Assembly: GCA_946538875.1 (NCBI GenBank)
Contig: CAMNHD010000048.1
Location: forward strand, 1 to 8,693
Length of the DNA stretch: 8,693 nucleotides
From: an uncultured Treponema sp.
GTDB lineage: Bacteria; Spirochaetota; Spirochaetia; Treponematales; Treponemataceae
Direction of reading: 5' to 3'
A program made the translations under genes and the position numbers. Each line of letters opens with the position of its first letter. Position 1 is the stretch's first letter. This document shows, in pieces, positions 1 through 6,585 of this stretch. Under the pieces are notes generated by a model. It was not told the origin of the DNA, made no database searches, and worked only from the letters and a program-made list of their open reading frames with translations.

Positions 1-57
1 GGAACAAACCAGACAATCAGCTGGCGCGTTCCTATCGGACTGGTGTTCTGGTGGTGA
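1..57 (+). CDS. C-terminal end of a probable outer-membrane beta-barrel protein (partial)
   Basis: Frame 1 is open from the window edge to a TGA at 55-57 and ends GTNQTISWRVPIGLVFWW. Hydrophobic or aromatic residues fall at every second position (I6, W8, V10, I12, L14, F16, W18), with small or polar residues mostly between them, and the last residue is aromatic. This is the usual pattern of the last strand of an outer-membrane beta-barrel, the part recognised by the BAM complex. Codon choice (ACA, AAC, ATC, AGC) fits the transporter genes downstream. Hairpins and a terminator follow directly, as expected after a gene end. Only 18 residues are visible, so the family cannot be named. Frame 3 is also open (3-140) and is the main alternative, but it runs through two strong hairpins. 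Confidence 0.42.
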   Translation, partial: GTNQTISWRVPIGLVFWW

Positions 58-92
58 GTAGCAAGCGCACCATCCGTGGTGAGCTTGCACTC
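56..92 (+). other. Long imperfect hairpin directly after the first stop codon
   Basis: GAGT (56-59) pairs with ACTC (89-92), GCAAGC (61-66) with GCTTGC (83-88), and CACCA (68-72) with TGGTG (77-81) around a TCCG loop. There is a bulged A at 60 and a G/A mismatch (67/82). The structure begins at the end of the partial reading frame and abuts the next hairpin without a gap. It may stabilise the 3' end of the upstream transcript or belong to a repeat element. Confidence 0.55.
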
Positions 93-119
93 CACGAACT
101 CCGCGTAGCGGAGTTCGTG
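93..119. repeat. Perfect 12-bp inverted repeat with a 3-base loop
   Basis: CACGAACTCCGC (93-104) and GCGGAGTTCGTG (108-119) are exact reverse complements separated by GTA. It forms a very stable hairpin with no T-run behind it, so alone it is not a classical terminator. GC-rich perfect palindromes of this kind are often members of dispersed intergenic repeat families. Membership cannot be tested from one copy. Confidence 0.7.
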
Positions 120-140
120 AAGAAGATCTGGTTACAATAG

Positions 141-168
141 ACGCGCCCTCCGTGGCGCGTTTTTTTTT
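141..168 (+). terminator. Rho-independent terminator
   Basis: ACGCGCC (141-147) pairs perfectly with GGCGCGT (154-160) around the loop CTCCGT, and the transcript continues into an uninterrupted run of T (160-168). It ends transcription coming from the partial gene on the left, and so separates that gene from the esterase at 420. Confidence 0.85.
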
Positions 169-419
169 ACGGCTAACCCCGATTGGAGGGGCGCGGAGCG
201 TTCCTGACTGCGGAGGCAGGCGGGAATGGAGGGCTTTGCCCGGAACCCCGGAAAGCGGGGAATGGGGTTTTGTGAAATCCCGGTTGGAGTGATTTGGGGG
301 ACTGTGAAAGCCGGGGCGGGTTACATGAGACTTTCCATGCTTGGAAAATGGCACTGGAAACAAAACGGGTTTTTGTTGTATGATTCATTCAGCGGGAAAT
401 TGCCCTGACTGGAGATTAT
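169..419. other. Intergenic GC-rich stretch with short hairpins; no convincing gene
   Basis: No frame here looks coding. Small inverted repeats occur one after another: CCCC/GGGG (177-180/188-191), GGGC-TTT-GCCC (231-241) and CCCCG-GAAAG-CGGGG (246-260). Towards the next gene a TATGAT box (379-384) could be a -10, but no good -35 lies at the right distance. A ribosome binding site GGAG (411-414) sits five bases before the ATG at 420. Confidence 0.5.
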
Positions 420-1655
420 ATGAAGAAATCTGTGAAGGTTTTGGGGACTGTGGTGTTCTTTGTTCTTCTTGCTCTGTTGCTTGCTGTCTCCTTGTTTGTG
501 ATGTGGATGATTGATGCGCGGCCGCTTGCGTATGTTGTGATGCTGCTTTCTGTGGCGGGAATTGTGCTCCTGAGGTACGGATGTTTCAGAAAGTTCTGGG
601 AGGAGGGTAAGCTTGTTCCTCTGCGGAAGTTTTTGTTCGGGCTGGGAACACTTGTGTTCCTGTGTTTTGTAACTGTGATGTCCCGTCCGGATCTGAGGGT
701 TTCGTTCAGGGGGACTCTTGCGCGCGAGCTTATCCGCGAAGTGCGTGACCTGCCGGCTTTCAGGGGCGACGGTATGCTCAAGCTGGGGTCTACTGCGGTG
801 GGCGGTTCTGAATGGAAGGCTCCTGCCGGTTATTCTAACGAAAAGATTGACTGCGGGGTACCGGTGGAGCTTTTGCGGAAGGACGGTTCTGAGTCGGACA
901 AGCTTCTGCTTCAGCTGCACGGTGGCGCTTATGTGATTCCGCTCAACGATCTTTACCGGAGCATGGCGGTGCGGTACAGCAGGCTCTGGAATGATGCGGC
1001 GGTTATGAATGTTGATTACCGTATTGCGCCTGCGGTGACTTTTCCTGCGGCTCTTGACGATGCTCTTGTTGTCTGGGATTACGTATTGGGCTGTGGTTGG
1101 AAGGAAGAGAATATTGTTGTGGCGGGTGACAGTGCTGGCGGTAATCTGGCTCTTGCGCTGTGTCTTAAGCTTAGGGATGCGGGGCGGAAGCTTCCAGGCG
1201 GAATTATCTGTATGTCGCCGTGGGGTGACCTTGCGGGTGAGGGCCTGTCCCACAGGACCAATCTGATGAAGGATCCGATGTTCGGTCTTACACGCAGCAT
1301 GAGGAAGATTATGAAGGCGCAGGCGAAGCAGTCGGCTGACGGCGGTGAGCGTGATTCTAAAAAGGAAAAGCCTATGACGGCTTTGTACATGGGAGATGAG
1401 AATCCCAAGAATCCGTATCTTTCGCCGAGTTACGGTTCGTATCAGGGCTTTCCCAGAATGCTGATTCAGGTGGGTACCTGGGAAGTCCTTGAAAGTGACA
1501 GCGACAGTATCTACCAGGATGCAAGGAGCCATGGTGTGGAAGTGACTCTGACTAAGTACCGGGGAATGTGGCACGTGTTCCAGCAGGCCGGTGACTACGT
1601 TCCTGAATCGGTACGGGCATGGCGGGAAGTCAGGGACTTTTTGTCTGGATTCTAA
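420..1655 (+). CDS. Membrane-anchored alpha/beta hydrolase, hormone-sensitive-lipase (family IV) esterase
   Basis: A 411-residue serine hydrolase that should cleave carboxyl esters. Residues 7-30, 36-52 and 71-87 are hydrophobic and look like three membrane helices. The loop at 53-70 is rich in Arg/Lys, which with a basic N-terminus predicts the catalytic domain on the outer face of the inner membrane. That domain (about 135-411) has the oxyanion-hole motif HGGAY (167-171, a variant of HGGG), the nucleophile elbow GDSAGG (236-241, Ser238), the strand VGTWEVLESDSD (351-362) carrying the acid (Asp360 by family comparison), and the catalytic His385 in GMWHVF. This arrangement is typical of alpha/beta-hydrolase fold-3 esterases. 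The start is set by GGAG at 411-414. Codons end mostly in G or T, unlike the transporter genes. The substrate is unknown; removing acyl groups from plant polysaccharide is only a guess from position. Confidence 0.85.
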   Translation: MKKSVKVLGTVVFFVLLALLLAVSLFVMWMIDARPLAYVVMLLSVAGIVLLRYGCFRKFWEEGKLVPLRKFLFGLGTLVFLCFVTVMSRPDLRVSFRGTLARELIREVRDLPAFRGDGMLKLGSTAVGGSEWKAPAGYSNEKIDCGVPVELLRKDGSESDKLLLQLHGGAYVIPLNDLYRSMAVRYSRLWNDAAVMNVDYRIAPAVTFPAALDDALVVWDYVLGCGWKEENIVVAGDSAGGNLALALCLKLRDAGRKLPGGIICMSPWGDLAGEGLSHRTNLMKDPMFGLTRSMRKIMKAQAKQSADGGERDSKKEKPMTALYMGDENPKNPYLSPSYGSYQGFPRMLIQVGTWEVLESDSDSIYQDARSHGVEVTLTKYRGMWHVFQQAGDYVPESVRAWREVRDFLSGF

Positions 1656-1885
1656 GTTCCTCTGCTGAGTGCTGCCCGGGTTTACGCCTCCTGGATTGTT
1701 CTTTCTATCTGATGATTAATTAAAAAAGAAATCTGCACAAAATATTAATTTAAAAATGTAACTGGAAAATTACTTGCGCATTTTGTTTATAGAACCGTGA
1801 GTGCCTGGATTTCGGGGTGGTAGCGGTTTTTTCTGGTGGAAGTGCGCTTTTTTTTGCTTTTTTTCTTCCATTCTGAACTGACCTG
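1656..1885. other. Intergenic AT-rich gap without a gene
   Basis: The gap between the esterase stop and the operator palindromes holds no open frame worth calling. It has an A/T-rich core (about 1712-1795) and several T-runs (1825-1832, 1848-1855, 1858-1864). AACCG (1793-1797) could pair with CGGTT (about 1823-1827) ahead of T-runs, but the stem is short and the loop long, so it is a poor terminator. I see no strong terminator for the esterase gene. Confidence 0.4.
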
Positions 1886-1920
1886 TGATATACTATATCA
1901 AAAAGAGTGATAGTATATCA
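1886..1920. promoter_or_regulatory. Two tandem palindromic operators overlapping an extended -10 box
   Basis: TGATATACTATATCA (1886-1900) is a perfect palindrome with 7-bp arms around one central base. TGATAGTATATCA (1908-1920) is a second palindrome with 5-bp arms. Their centres are 21 bp apart, about two helical turns, which suits two repressor dimers on one DNA face. The outer halves also form an 11-bp inverted repeat (1886-1896 with 1910-1920). The first palindrome contains TGA-TATACT (1886-1894), an extended -10 promoter element; no good -35 is seen, which is usual for extended -10 promoters. A bound repressor would block this promoter, so the secreted arabinanase is probably induced by its substrate. 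The regulator is not encoded in the window. Confidence 0.6.
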
Positions 1921-1981
1921 ACTTTTTTTGAAATCTCTAGTTTTTGGGATTACTTGTATCAATTTTAAGAGAGGAAATCTT

Positions 1982-3841
1982 ATGAAAATCAGCAAAACTG
2001 CCGTTTCTGCCCTTGTTCTGTGTATGATGGCCGCCTCTGCCTTTGCTGCTTCAAAGGGCAAGTCCAAGTCAAAGTCAAACTCCAAATCCAAGGAAAAGAC
2101 TTCTGCTGAACGCAAGGCTCCTGCCAAGGAAACCGGCAACCGTGACGTTGACGGCGTGGTCTACACCCGCTATCTGGACGCTTCTGCTGCGCATGGTTCC
2201 CAGGACTCATGGGGTGTATGGAACTGCCATGACCCCAAACTGTTTCAGGACGACGACGGTACTTACTATGTTTATTCCACTGACGCCGCTGTTGGCGGTG
2301 CGGGTCAGAAGGGGCTGCAGATCCGCACTTCCGCCGACCTTGTGAACTGGCAGTGCATCGGAACTTCGGCAATTCAGAAGAACTGGGACACCAACTGGCT
2401 CAAGTGGGTGAACTACAACCGTGCCAACGGTACTACCTGGGCTCCGACTGTGGTCAAGCTGAACGGCCTGTACTACATGCTGCACGGCATAATCACGGAC
2501 GTGAACAATTCAGGCTACCCTGTGGCGGCGATTACCCTGGCCGTGGCTGACAATGCAAAGGGACCTTTCTATCCTGTGCAGAAGGCTGCCTCGAAGAATG
2601 CAAAGATTAAGGAAGTTTTTGAGCGTCTTGGCGTGGGCTACACTCAGTCCAACATCATCCGCTACACATACAATGACCGCTCGTGGGACAGCGAGGATCC
2701 TTATATTGCCGACCTTTACTGCTACAACACCGGCATGTGGGACACGCAGAACGGCTTTGAGAGCGACATCAGCTCCATGTCCTACGGCTTTGGCTGCATT
2801 GACCCTGAGTTTGTGATGGATGTGGCCACTGGTGAACTGATTGAATATGACTATGCCGGGCGCAGGTGCTACGCTCTCACCTATGGTTCATGGAAAGGAG
2901 GCATTGCCCTTATGTATCTGGACAAGACTTCGCTCAAGCCTGTTGCCCCTGACGGAACTGTTATGGACGACCCGGCCGACACTGTGGAGGGTGCGTTCGG
3001 TACTGCAATCGGCGGCGGTTACGGAGCGGCTTACGAGGGTGCCCAGGTGATCTTCAATTCGGACACCGGTTACTATTACCTCTTTGTGTCCATGGGCAGT
3101 CTTGACTGGGACTACCGCGTGGGTGTCGGGCGCTCCAAGGATATCAAGGGCCCGTATCTTGACGGAAACGGTACCAGTATGCTGCTTACTCCGCTCAACG
3201 CAAGCTCTTACCACGAAATCGGCAGCAAGATAATCGGTGCCCACGAGCTCAAGGGGGAATTCAGCTTCAGGGCTCAGGGCGGTGAAAGCATTCTGCGCAC
3301 CAGGGACGGAAAGATTGTGTTTGTGAACCATTCACGCACCAACTACATGGCTGGGTACTACTTCTGCCTGCAGGTGCACCAGATGTTCTTTACTGACGAC
3401 GGCTGGCCTGTGCTGAACCAGAATGACTACTATGCTGACAAGAAGTTCGAGGAAAAGCTTAAGCCCCTTGCCGCAAAGGATATTGCCGGTACCTATGACG
3501 CCATACTGACTGTGCGTGACGCCGAGGTAAAGATGTACAAGACTTTCGGGCAGAATGACCCTGTGGAGTCTTGTGTTGCTGACGCGGCCCCGACTCAGTC
3601 CAAGGAGATTGTGCTGGGTGAGGACGGAACTGTGAGCGGTGAATTTTCCGGAAAGTGGAGCCTTGCTGCGGACGGGTATTCTTTTACCGTGACTTTGGAT
3701 AATACCGGAACTTTCCGCGGCTTTGTCTTTGAGGCTGTTGACTGGGCAAGGAAGCGGACTGCCAGGCGCAGGACCATAAGCTTCAGCTGTATAGATGGCG
3801 GGAAAACTGGTGAATATTTCTGGGGAAATAAGCGGGATTGA
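1982..3841 (+). CDS. Secreted GH43 endo-alpha-1,5-L-arabinanase, Abn2-like, with C-terminal beta domain
   Basis: Likely cuts the alpha-1,5-arabinan backbone of pectin side chains outside the cytoplasm. The 619-residue protein has a signal peptide (1-22, cleavage after AFA), a Lys/Ser-rich linker (about 24-50), a five-bladed propeller GH43 domain (about 75-480) and a C-terminal beta domain (about 499-619) beginning IAGTYDAIL, like the GH43_C domain of Bacillus Abn2. GH43 residues are in place: Asp84 in HDPK (base), Asp274 in CIDPEF (pKa modulator) and Glu352 in YEGAQV (acid). His421 or His450 may be the metal-binding histidine. TTWAPTVVKLNGLYYM and YGSWKGGIALMYLD are family signatures. The start at 1982 is preferred because AGAGG (1970-1974) precedes it and the signal peptide follows; a GTG at 1907 in frame lacks a ribosome site. 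No lipobox is seen. The exact subfamily and endo/exo mode are inferred. Confidence 0.87.
   Translation: MKISKTAVSALVLCMMAASAFAASKGKSKSKSNSKSKEKTSAERKAPAKETGNRDVDGVVYTRYLDASAAHGSQDSWGVWNCHDPKLFQDDDGTYYVYSTDAAVGGAGQKGLQIRTSADLVNWQCIGTSAIQKNWDTNWLKWVNYNRANGTTWAPTVVKLNGLYYMLHGIITDVNNSGYPVAAITLAVADNAKGPFYPVQKAASKNAKIKEVFERLGVGYTQSNIIRYTYNDRSWDSEDPYIADLYCYNTGMWDTQNGFESDISSMSYGFGCIDPEFVMDVATGELIEYDYAGRRCYALTYGSWKGGIALMYLDKTSLKPVAPDGTVMDDPADTVEGAFGTAIGGGYGAAYEGAQVIFNSDTGYYYLFVSMGSLDWDYRVGVGRSKDIKGPYLDGNGTSMLLTPLNASSYHEIGSKIIGAHELKGEFSFRAQGGESILRTRDGKIVFVNHSRTNYMAGYYFCLQVHQMFFTDDGWPVLNQNDYYADKKFEEKLKPLAAKDIAGTYDAILTVRDAEVKMYKTFGQNDPVESCVADAAPTQSKEIVLGEDGTVSGEFSGKWSLAADGYSFTVTLDNTGTFRGFVFEAVDWARKRTARRRTISFSCIDGGKTGEYFWGNKRD
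2060..2089 (+). repeat. Five hexamer repeats encoding a Lys-Ser linker
   Basis: Five in-frame copies of a hexamer close to AAGTCC (AAGTCC, AAGTCA, AAGTCA, AACTCC, AAATCC) encode alternating Lys/Asn-Ser residues 27-36 of the secreted GH43, just after the signal peptide cleavage site. Together with flanking residues they form a strongly basic flexible tail. Such repeats can change copy number by slippage. Confidence 0.7.
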
Positions 3842-3916
3842 ATCGAAAATTATTGATAAGGAACTGCGGTTTTGTTTTAAAATGCCCAAGCAAGCAGGAA
3901 AAAGGCCTGAAAATCT

Positions 3917-3936
3917 TAAAAATCTGGTGATTTTTA
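3917..3936. terminator. AT-rich hairpin, weak candidate terminator after the secreted arabinanase
   Basis: TAAAAATC (3917-3924) and GATTTTTA (3929-3936) are exact reverse complements around a TGGT loop. The stem is AT-rich and no long T-run follows, so it would stop transcription weakly on either strand. No better terminator lies between the arabinanase stop at 3841 and the promoter at 4028, so some readthrough into the transporter operon is possible. Confidence 0.35.
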
Positions 3937-4027
3937 CGGAAAAAAGGTTCAAATTTTCTGAAAATGGGCAAAAAAACTAAAAAATCGGGTTTTTACTTCA
4001 ATAATTAAAGATTTATATCAAATTTTC

Positions 4028-4056
4028 TTGACAGATATCGTAACTGGGTTTACAAT
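4028..4056 (+). promoter_or_regulatory. Strong sigma70-type promoter for the ABC importer operon
   Basis: A perfect -35 TTGACA (4028-4033) is followed after exactly 17 bases by TACAAT (4051-4056), five of six matches to TATAAT. A/T-rich sequence directly upstream (about 3998-4027) could act as an UP element. Transcription would start near 4063 and give a leader of about 52 bases. This is the best promoter in the window and fits the high expression usual for a sugar-binding protein. Confidence 0.82.
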
Positions 4057-4063
4057 GAAATTA

Positions 4064-4095
4064 CAGTCGAGGGAAATGAGGATTTCCCGGAACTG
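4064..4095 (+). promoter_or_regulatory. Leader stem-loop or operator between promoter and start codon
   Basis: GGGAAAT (4071-4077) pairs perfectly with ATTTCCC (4082-4088) around the loop GAGG. An outer stem CAGT/ACTG (4064-4067 with 4092-4095) encloses a symmetric three-by-three internal loop. The structure begins at about the predicted transcription start and ends eight bases before the Shine-Dalgarno AGGAGG (4103-4108). It could be a 5' stabilising hairpin or, as DNA, a dyad operator just downstream of the start point. Confidence 0.5.
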
Positions 4096-4114
4096 CCAAT
4101 TTAGGAGGACGAAA

Positions 4115-5464
4115 ATGAAAAAAGCATTGTTGTCATTGCTTGCCGCTGCTCTCTGTGCTACTGCTGCATTTAGCGAAGAGTTGACTCTTATGATTTATGC
4201 ACAGCCTCAGGAGAAGGCGATTTTGGATCAGGTTGTCGCACGTTTTGAAAAGACACATCCTGGCACCACAGTAAAATTTATTTCTTCAACTCAGGCCGAG
4301 TACGGTGCAAAGATTCAGGCTCAGCTGGCTGCTAATTCGCTGCCTGATGTCTTTTACCTTGGACCCGGAGAAGTGCGCAACTATGTGGACAACAAGAAGG
4401 TTCTTGACCTTGCTCCATACACAAAGTCTGTAAGCGGAGTCAATGTTGACGATCTTTATCCTGCCGCCCTTGACTCATACCGCTACGACGGTCAGCTCCT
4501 GGGACGCGGCAATTCCATCTGGGCAGTACCAAAGGACTTTGGACCTTTTGCCCTTGCATATAACAAGACACTTTTCGAGAAGTACGGTATTCCTCTGCCA
4601 AGCAAGACAAAGCCTTACACCTGGCAGGAATTCATCGATGTCTGTACCAAGCTTACACGTGACACCAATAAGGACGGTCAGAACGACACATTCGGAACTG
4701 GTCTCAACATCCACTGGGCATTCATCCAGTTTGTCTGGGGCAACGGAACCGACTATCTTGACGCAAGCAAGACAAAGGTGAACGTAACTGATCCCAAGTT
4801 CATCGAAGCCCTTCAGTTCTGGGCAAATATGACACTGGGCAACTCAATCTACCCGGTGAAGGGTCTTTCAAACTTCAAGCCTGTCACTCCGACCGCAACC
4901 CAGGCACAGTCACTTGACACCTACCAGAGATGGCTCAAGGGAGAACTTGGATTCTTCCCTGCCGGCACATGGGACATTGCCAAGTTCAACGATCCGGAAG
5001 TAATCAAGTTCGAGTATGACCTGATTCCATGGCCAGTGCACACTGCCGCCAACAAGACCGCAACATACCGTGGCGGCGTGGGTTACGCAGTTTCTGCAAC
5101 CACCAAGAATCCAAAGGCCGCCGCTGAACTGGCTCTTTACCTTTCAGCAGATCCTGAGGCAAACAGAATGTATGCAGAGATGGACCTCCAGATTCCTAAC
5201 CTCAAGTCACAGGCATCCCTGTACACAAACAAGGCCGCAAAGCCTGCCAACCGCCAGGAGTTCATCAACATCATCTCCACAACCGGACGCGCATGGCCAG
5301 CAGATTTTACCTACAACAGCGTCTGGTATGACGACTTCTTCATCGGAATCCAGAAGGTTCTTGACGGAAAGCAGTCAGCCGAAGAATACTGCAAGAAGGT
5401 TTCTGTAAAGATGCAGCGCGACCTGGACAAAGCACTGGCTAAGGCAAAGAAGAACAAAAAGTAA
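4115..5464 (+). CDS. ABC sugar importer, extracellular substrate-binding protein (family 1, CUT1)
   Basis: Periplasmic protein that captures an oligosaccharide and delivers it to the two permeases encoded next. It has 449 residues, with a signal peptide at 1-20 (cleaved near AFS/EE); Cys14 is not in a lipobox, so it is probably soluble in the periplasm rather than lipid-anchored. The mature start LTLMIYAQPQEKAILDQVVA, then YGAKIQAQLAANSLPDVFYL (63-82), the DTNKDGQND calcium-type loop (183-191) and FFPAGTWD (280-287) are typical of family 1 binding proteins. The start follows AGGAGG (4103-4108) by six bases; an in-frame TTG at 4028 is part of the -35 box and is not a start. The flanking arabinanases make arabino-oligosaccharides the likely ligand, as for Bacillus AraN, but ligand specificity cannot be read from sequence. 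The C-terminus is very Lys-rich. Confidence 0.92.
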   Translation: MKKALLSLLAAALCATAAFSEELTLMIYAQPQEKAILDQVVARFEKTHPGTTVKFISSTQAEYGAKIQAQLAANSLPDVFYLGPGEVRNYVDNKKVLDLAPYTKSVSGVNVDDLYPAALDSYRYDGQLLGRGNSIWAVPKDFGPFALAYNKTLFEKYGIPLPSKTKPYTWQEFIDVCTKLTRDTNKDGQNDTFGTGLNIHWAFIQFVWGNGTDYLDASKTKVNVTDPKFIEALQFWANMTLGNSIYPVKGLSNFKPVTPTATQAQSLDTYQRWLKGELGFFPAGTWDIAKFNDPEVIKFEYDLIPWPVHTAANKTATYRGGVGYAVSATTKNPKAAAELALYLSADPEANRMYAEMDLQIPNLKSQASLYTNKAAKPANRQEFINIISTTGRAWPADFTYNSVWYDDFFIGIQKVLDGKQSAEEYCKKVSVKMQRDLDKALAKAKKNKK

Positions 5465-5479
5465 AACAGATTTTCATGC

Positions 5480-5508
5480 GGAGCCGTTTTCCCAAGTGAG
5501 GCGGCTCC
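5480..5508 (+). other. Intercistronic hairpin after the binding-protein gene
   Basis: GGAGCCG (5480-5486) pairs perfectly with CGGCTCC (5502-5508) across a 15-base loop. The next T-run (5528-5534) lies 20 bases further on, so it is not a standard terminator. Hairpins in this place commonly protect the 3' end of the binding-protein message or lower readthrough, giving more binding protein than permease. The whole gap to the next gene is 146 bases. Confidence 0.55.
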
Positions 5509-5610
5509 ATCCAGACGGGTGCTCTGCTTTTTTTCCAAGTGTTTGTCCGTGCAGAGAAGTTGTTGAGCAATGAAGGCAGGGAACCCGTTTTTTTTCAACA
5601 GGAGTTTTCT

Positions 5611-6570
5611 ATGGCACAAACTGTGTTGACTGCAAATAAAAAGAAAAAGTGGAATGACGAAGCCAGGGCTGGCCTCTTGTTCGTACTGCCGCCGGTCATC
5701 GGATTCTTTCTTTTTACCGCTGGTCCTTTTCTTTTCTCTATTTTCGCAAGTTTTACTGACTGGAACTCAATGACCGACATCAAGGAATTGTTCTCCAATC
5801 CAAAGGATCACTTTCTAGGTTTTGAAAACTACAAGACTCTTCTCATTGACGAGTTTGAATCACCATATTTCTGGAAGGCTCTGTGGAATACATTCTGGTA
5901 CATGATTGGAATTCCCCTGGGCATGGTATGGGCATTTTCCCTTGCCCTTGCGTTCAACAAGGAACTTCCCGGCGTAAAAGTTTACCGCGTCATTTACTAT
6001 ATTCCTGTCGTTTCATCAATAGTTGCAGTCACCCTGCTTTGGGGATGGATCTACAACGGTGACTACGGACTTCTGAACCAGTTCCTGAACTGGCTCGGCA
6101 TTCCCAAGGAAAATCTGCCGAACTGGCTGCAGAATGCGCACACTGTAAAGCCCGCGATTATGATAATGTGCGTCTGGCGCGGTGTGGGCGGTACAGCCCT
6201 CCTTTATCTCGGCGCCCTGCAGAACATGCCCAAGTCATACTACGAGGCGGCTGTCATCGACGGTGCAAGCCCATGGAAAATCTTTACCAAGATAACATGG
6301 CCACTTATGCAGCCTATTACCTTCTATATTATGGTCACCGGTATCATCGGCGGTGCACAGATGATTGTGGAACCCCAGATCATGACTCCTGAGGGCGGTC
6401 CCGACTATTCATCAGGAACAATAGTCTTCTACATCTGGCAGCAGGCATTCGGCGATGCCGACGCAAAGGGGTATGCCTGTGCGGCCGCATGGGTCCTGGC
6501 TCTCATCATCTTTATCGTGACAGCGGTTCAGTTCAAGATGAATCCTTCTAGCGAAAACTATCTTGAATAG
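5611..6570 (+). CDS. ABC sugar importer permease 1 (MalF/AraP-type, CUT1)
   Basis: Inner-membrane channel subunit of the importer, 319 residues. Helices are visible at about 20-46, 95-115, 128-148, 180-203, 236-256 and 290-307. The cytoplasmic EAA loop, which docks the ATPase, reads YEAAVIDGASPWKIFTKITW (211-230) followed by P231, close to the consensus EAA---G---------I-LP. The N-terminus is short and basic (KKKKW), as in MsmF/AraP-like rather than MalF proteins. The ATG at 5611 is preferred over a GTG at 5539 because GGAG (5601-5604) precedes it by six bases and the basic stretch then sits directly before helix 1. The gene ends 15 bases before permease 2, so the two are co-transcribed and form a heterodimer. 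Confidence 0.92.
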   Translation: MAQTVLTANKKKKWNDEARAGLLFVLPPVIGFFLFTAGPFLFSIFASFTDWNSMTDIKELFSNPKDHFLGFENYKTLLIDEFESPYFWKALWNTFWYMIGIPLGMVWAFSLALAFNKELPGVKVYRVIYYIPVVSSIVAVTLLWGWIYNGDYGLLNQFLNWLGIPKENLPNWLQNAHTVKPAIMIMCVWRGVGGTALLYLGALQNMPKSYYEAAVIDGASPWKIFTKITWPLMQPITFYIMVTGIIGGAQMIVEPQIMTPEGGPDYSSGTIVFYIWQQAFGDADAKGYACAAAWVLALIIFIVTAVQFKMNPSSENYLE

Positions 6571-6585
6571 GCGGAGGTAATAAAA

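Noticed and set aside
3..140. Open frame 3 at the left edge (45 codons, KKIWLQ end)
   Set aside because: It passes through two strong hairpins, and its residues show no pattern. Frame 1 ends with a clear beta-barrel strand and a stop just before the hairpins, so frame 1 is preferred, though not proven.
1..140. End of a structural RNA (23S rRNA, RNase P RNA, tmRNA)
   Set aside because: I compared it with remembered 3' ends of these RNAs; only a short ACTGGTGTTC-like string resembled 23S rRNA and the rest did not match.
226..408. Plus-strand 60-codon frame before the esterase
   Set aside because: The composition is low-complexity Gly/Lys, no ribosome site precedes it, and it runs through small hairpins.
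321..1574. Minus-strand open frame of 417 codons
   Set aside because: It lies opposite the esterase, whose + strand shows the full HGGAY, GDSAGG and Asp/His set. The minus product is Arg/His-rich with no domain and no ribosome site.
1793..1832. Terminator after the esterase gene
   Set aside because: The only pairing is a 5-bp stem with a loop of about 25 bases, too weak to call despite the T-run.
3332..3952. Minus-strand open frame of 206 codons at the end of the secreted GH43
   Set aside because: It overlaps the conserved GH43 C-terminal domain on the + strand and shows no recognisable motif.
4028..4114. N-terminal extension of the binding protein from a TTG start at 4028
   Set aside because: The TTG is part of the -35 box, the extension would precede a normal signal peptide, and AGGAGG points to the ATG at 4115.
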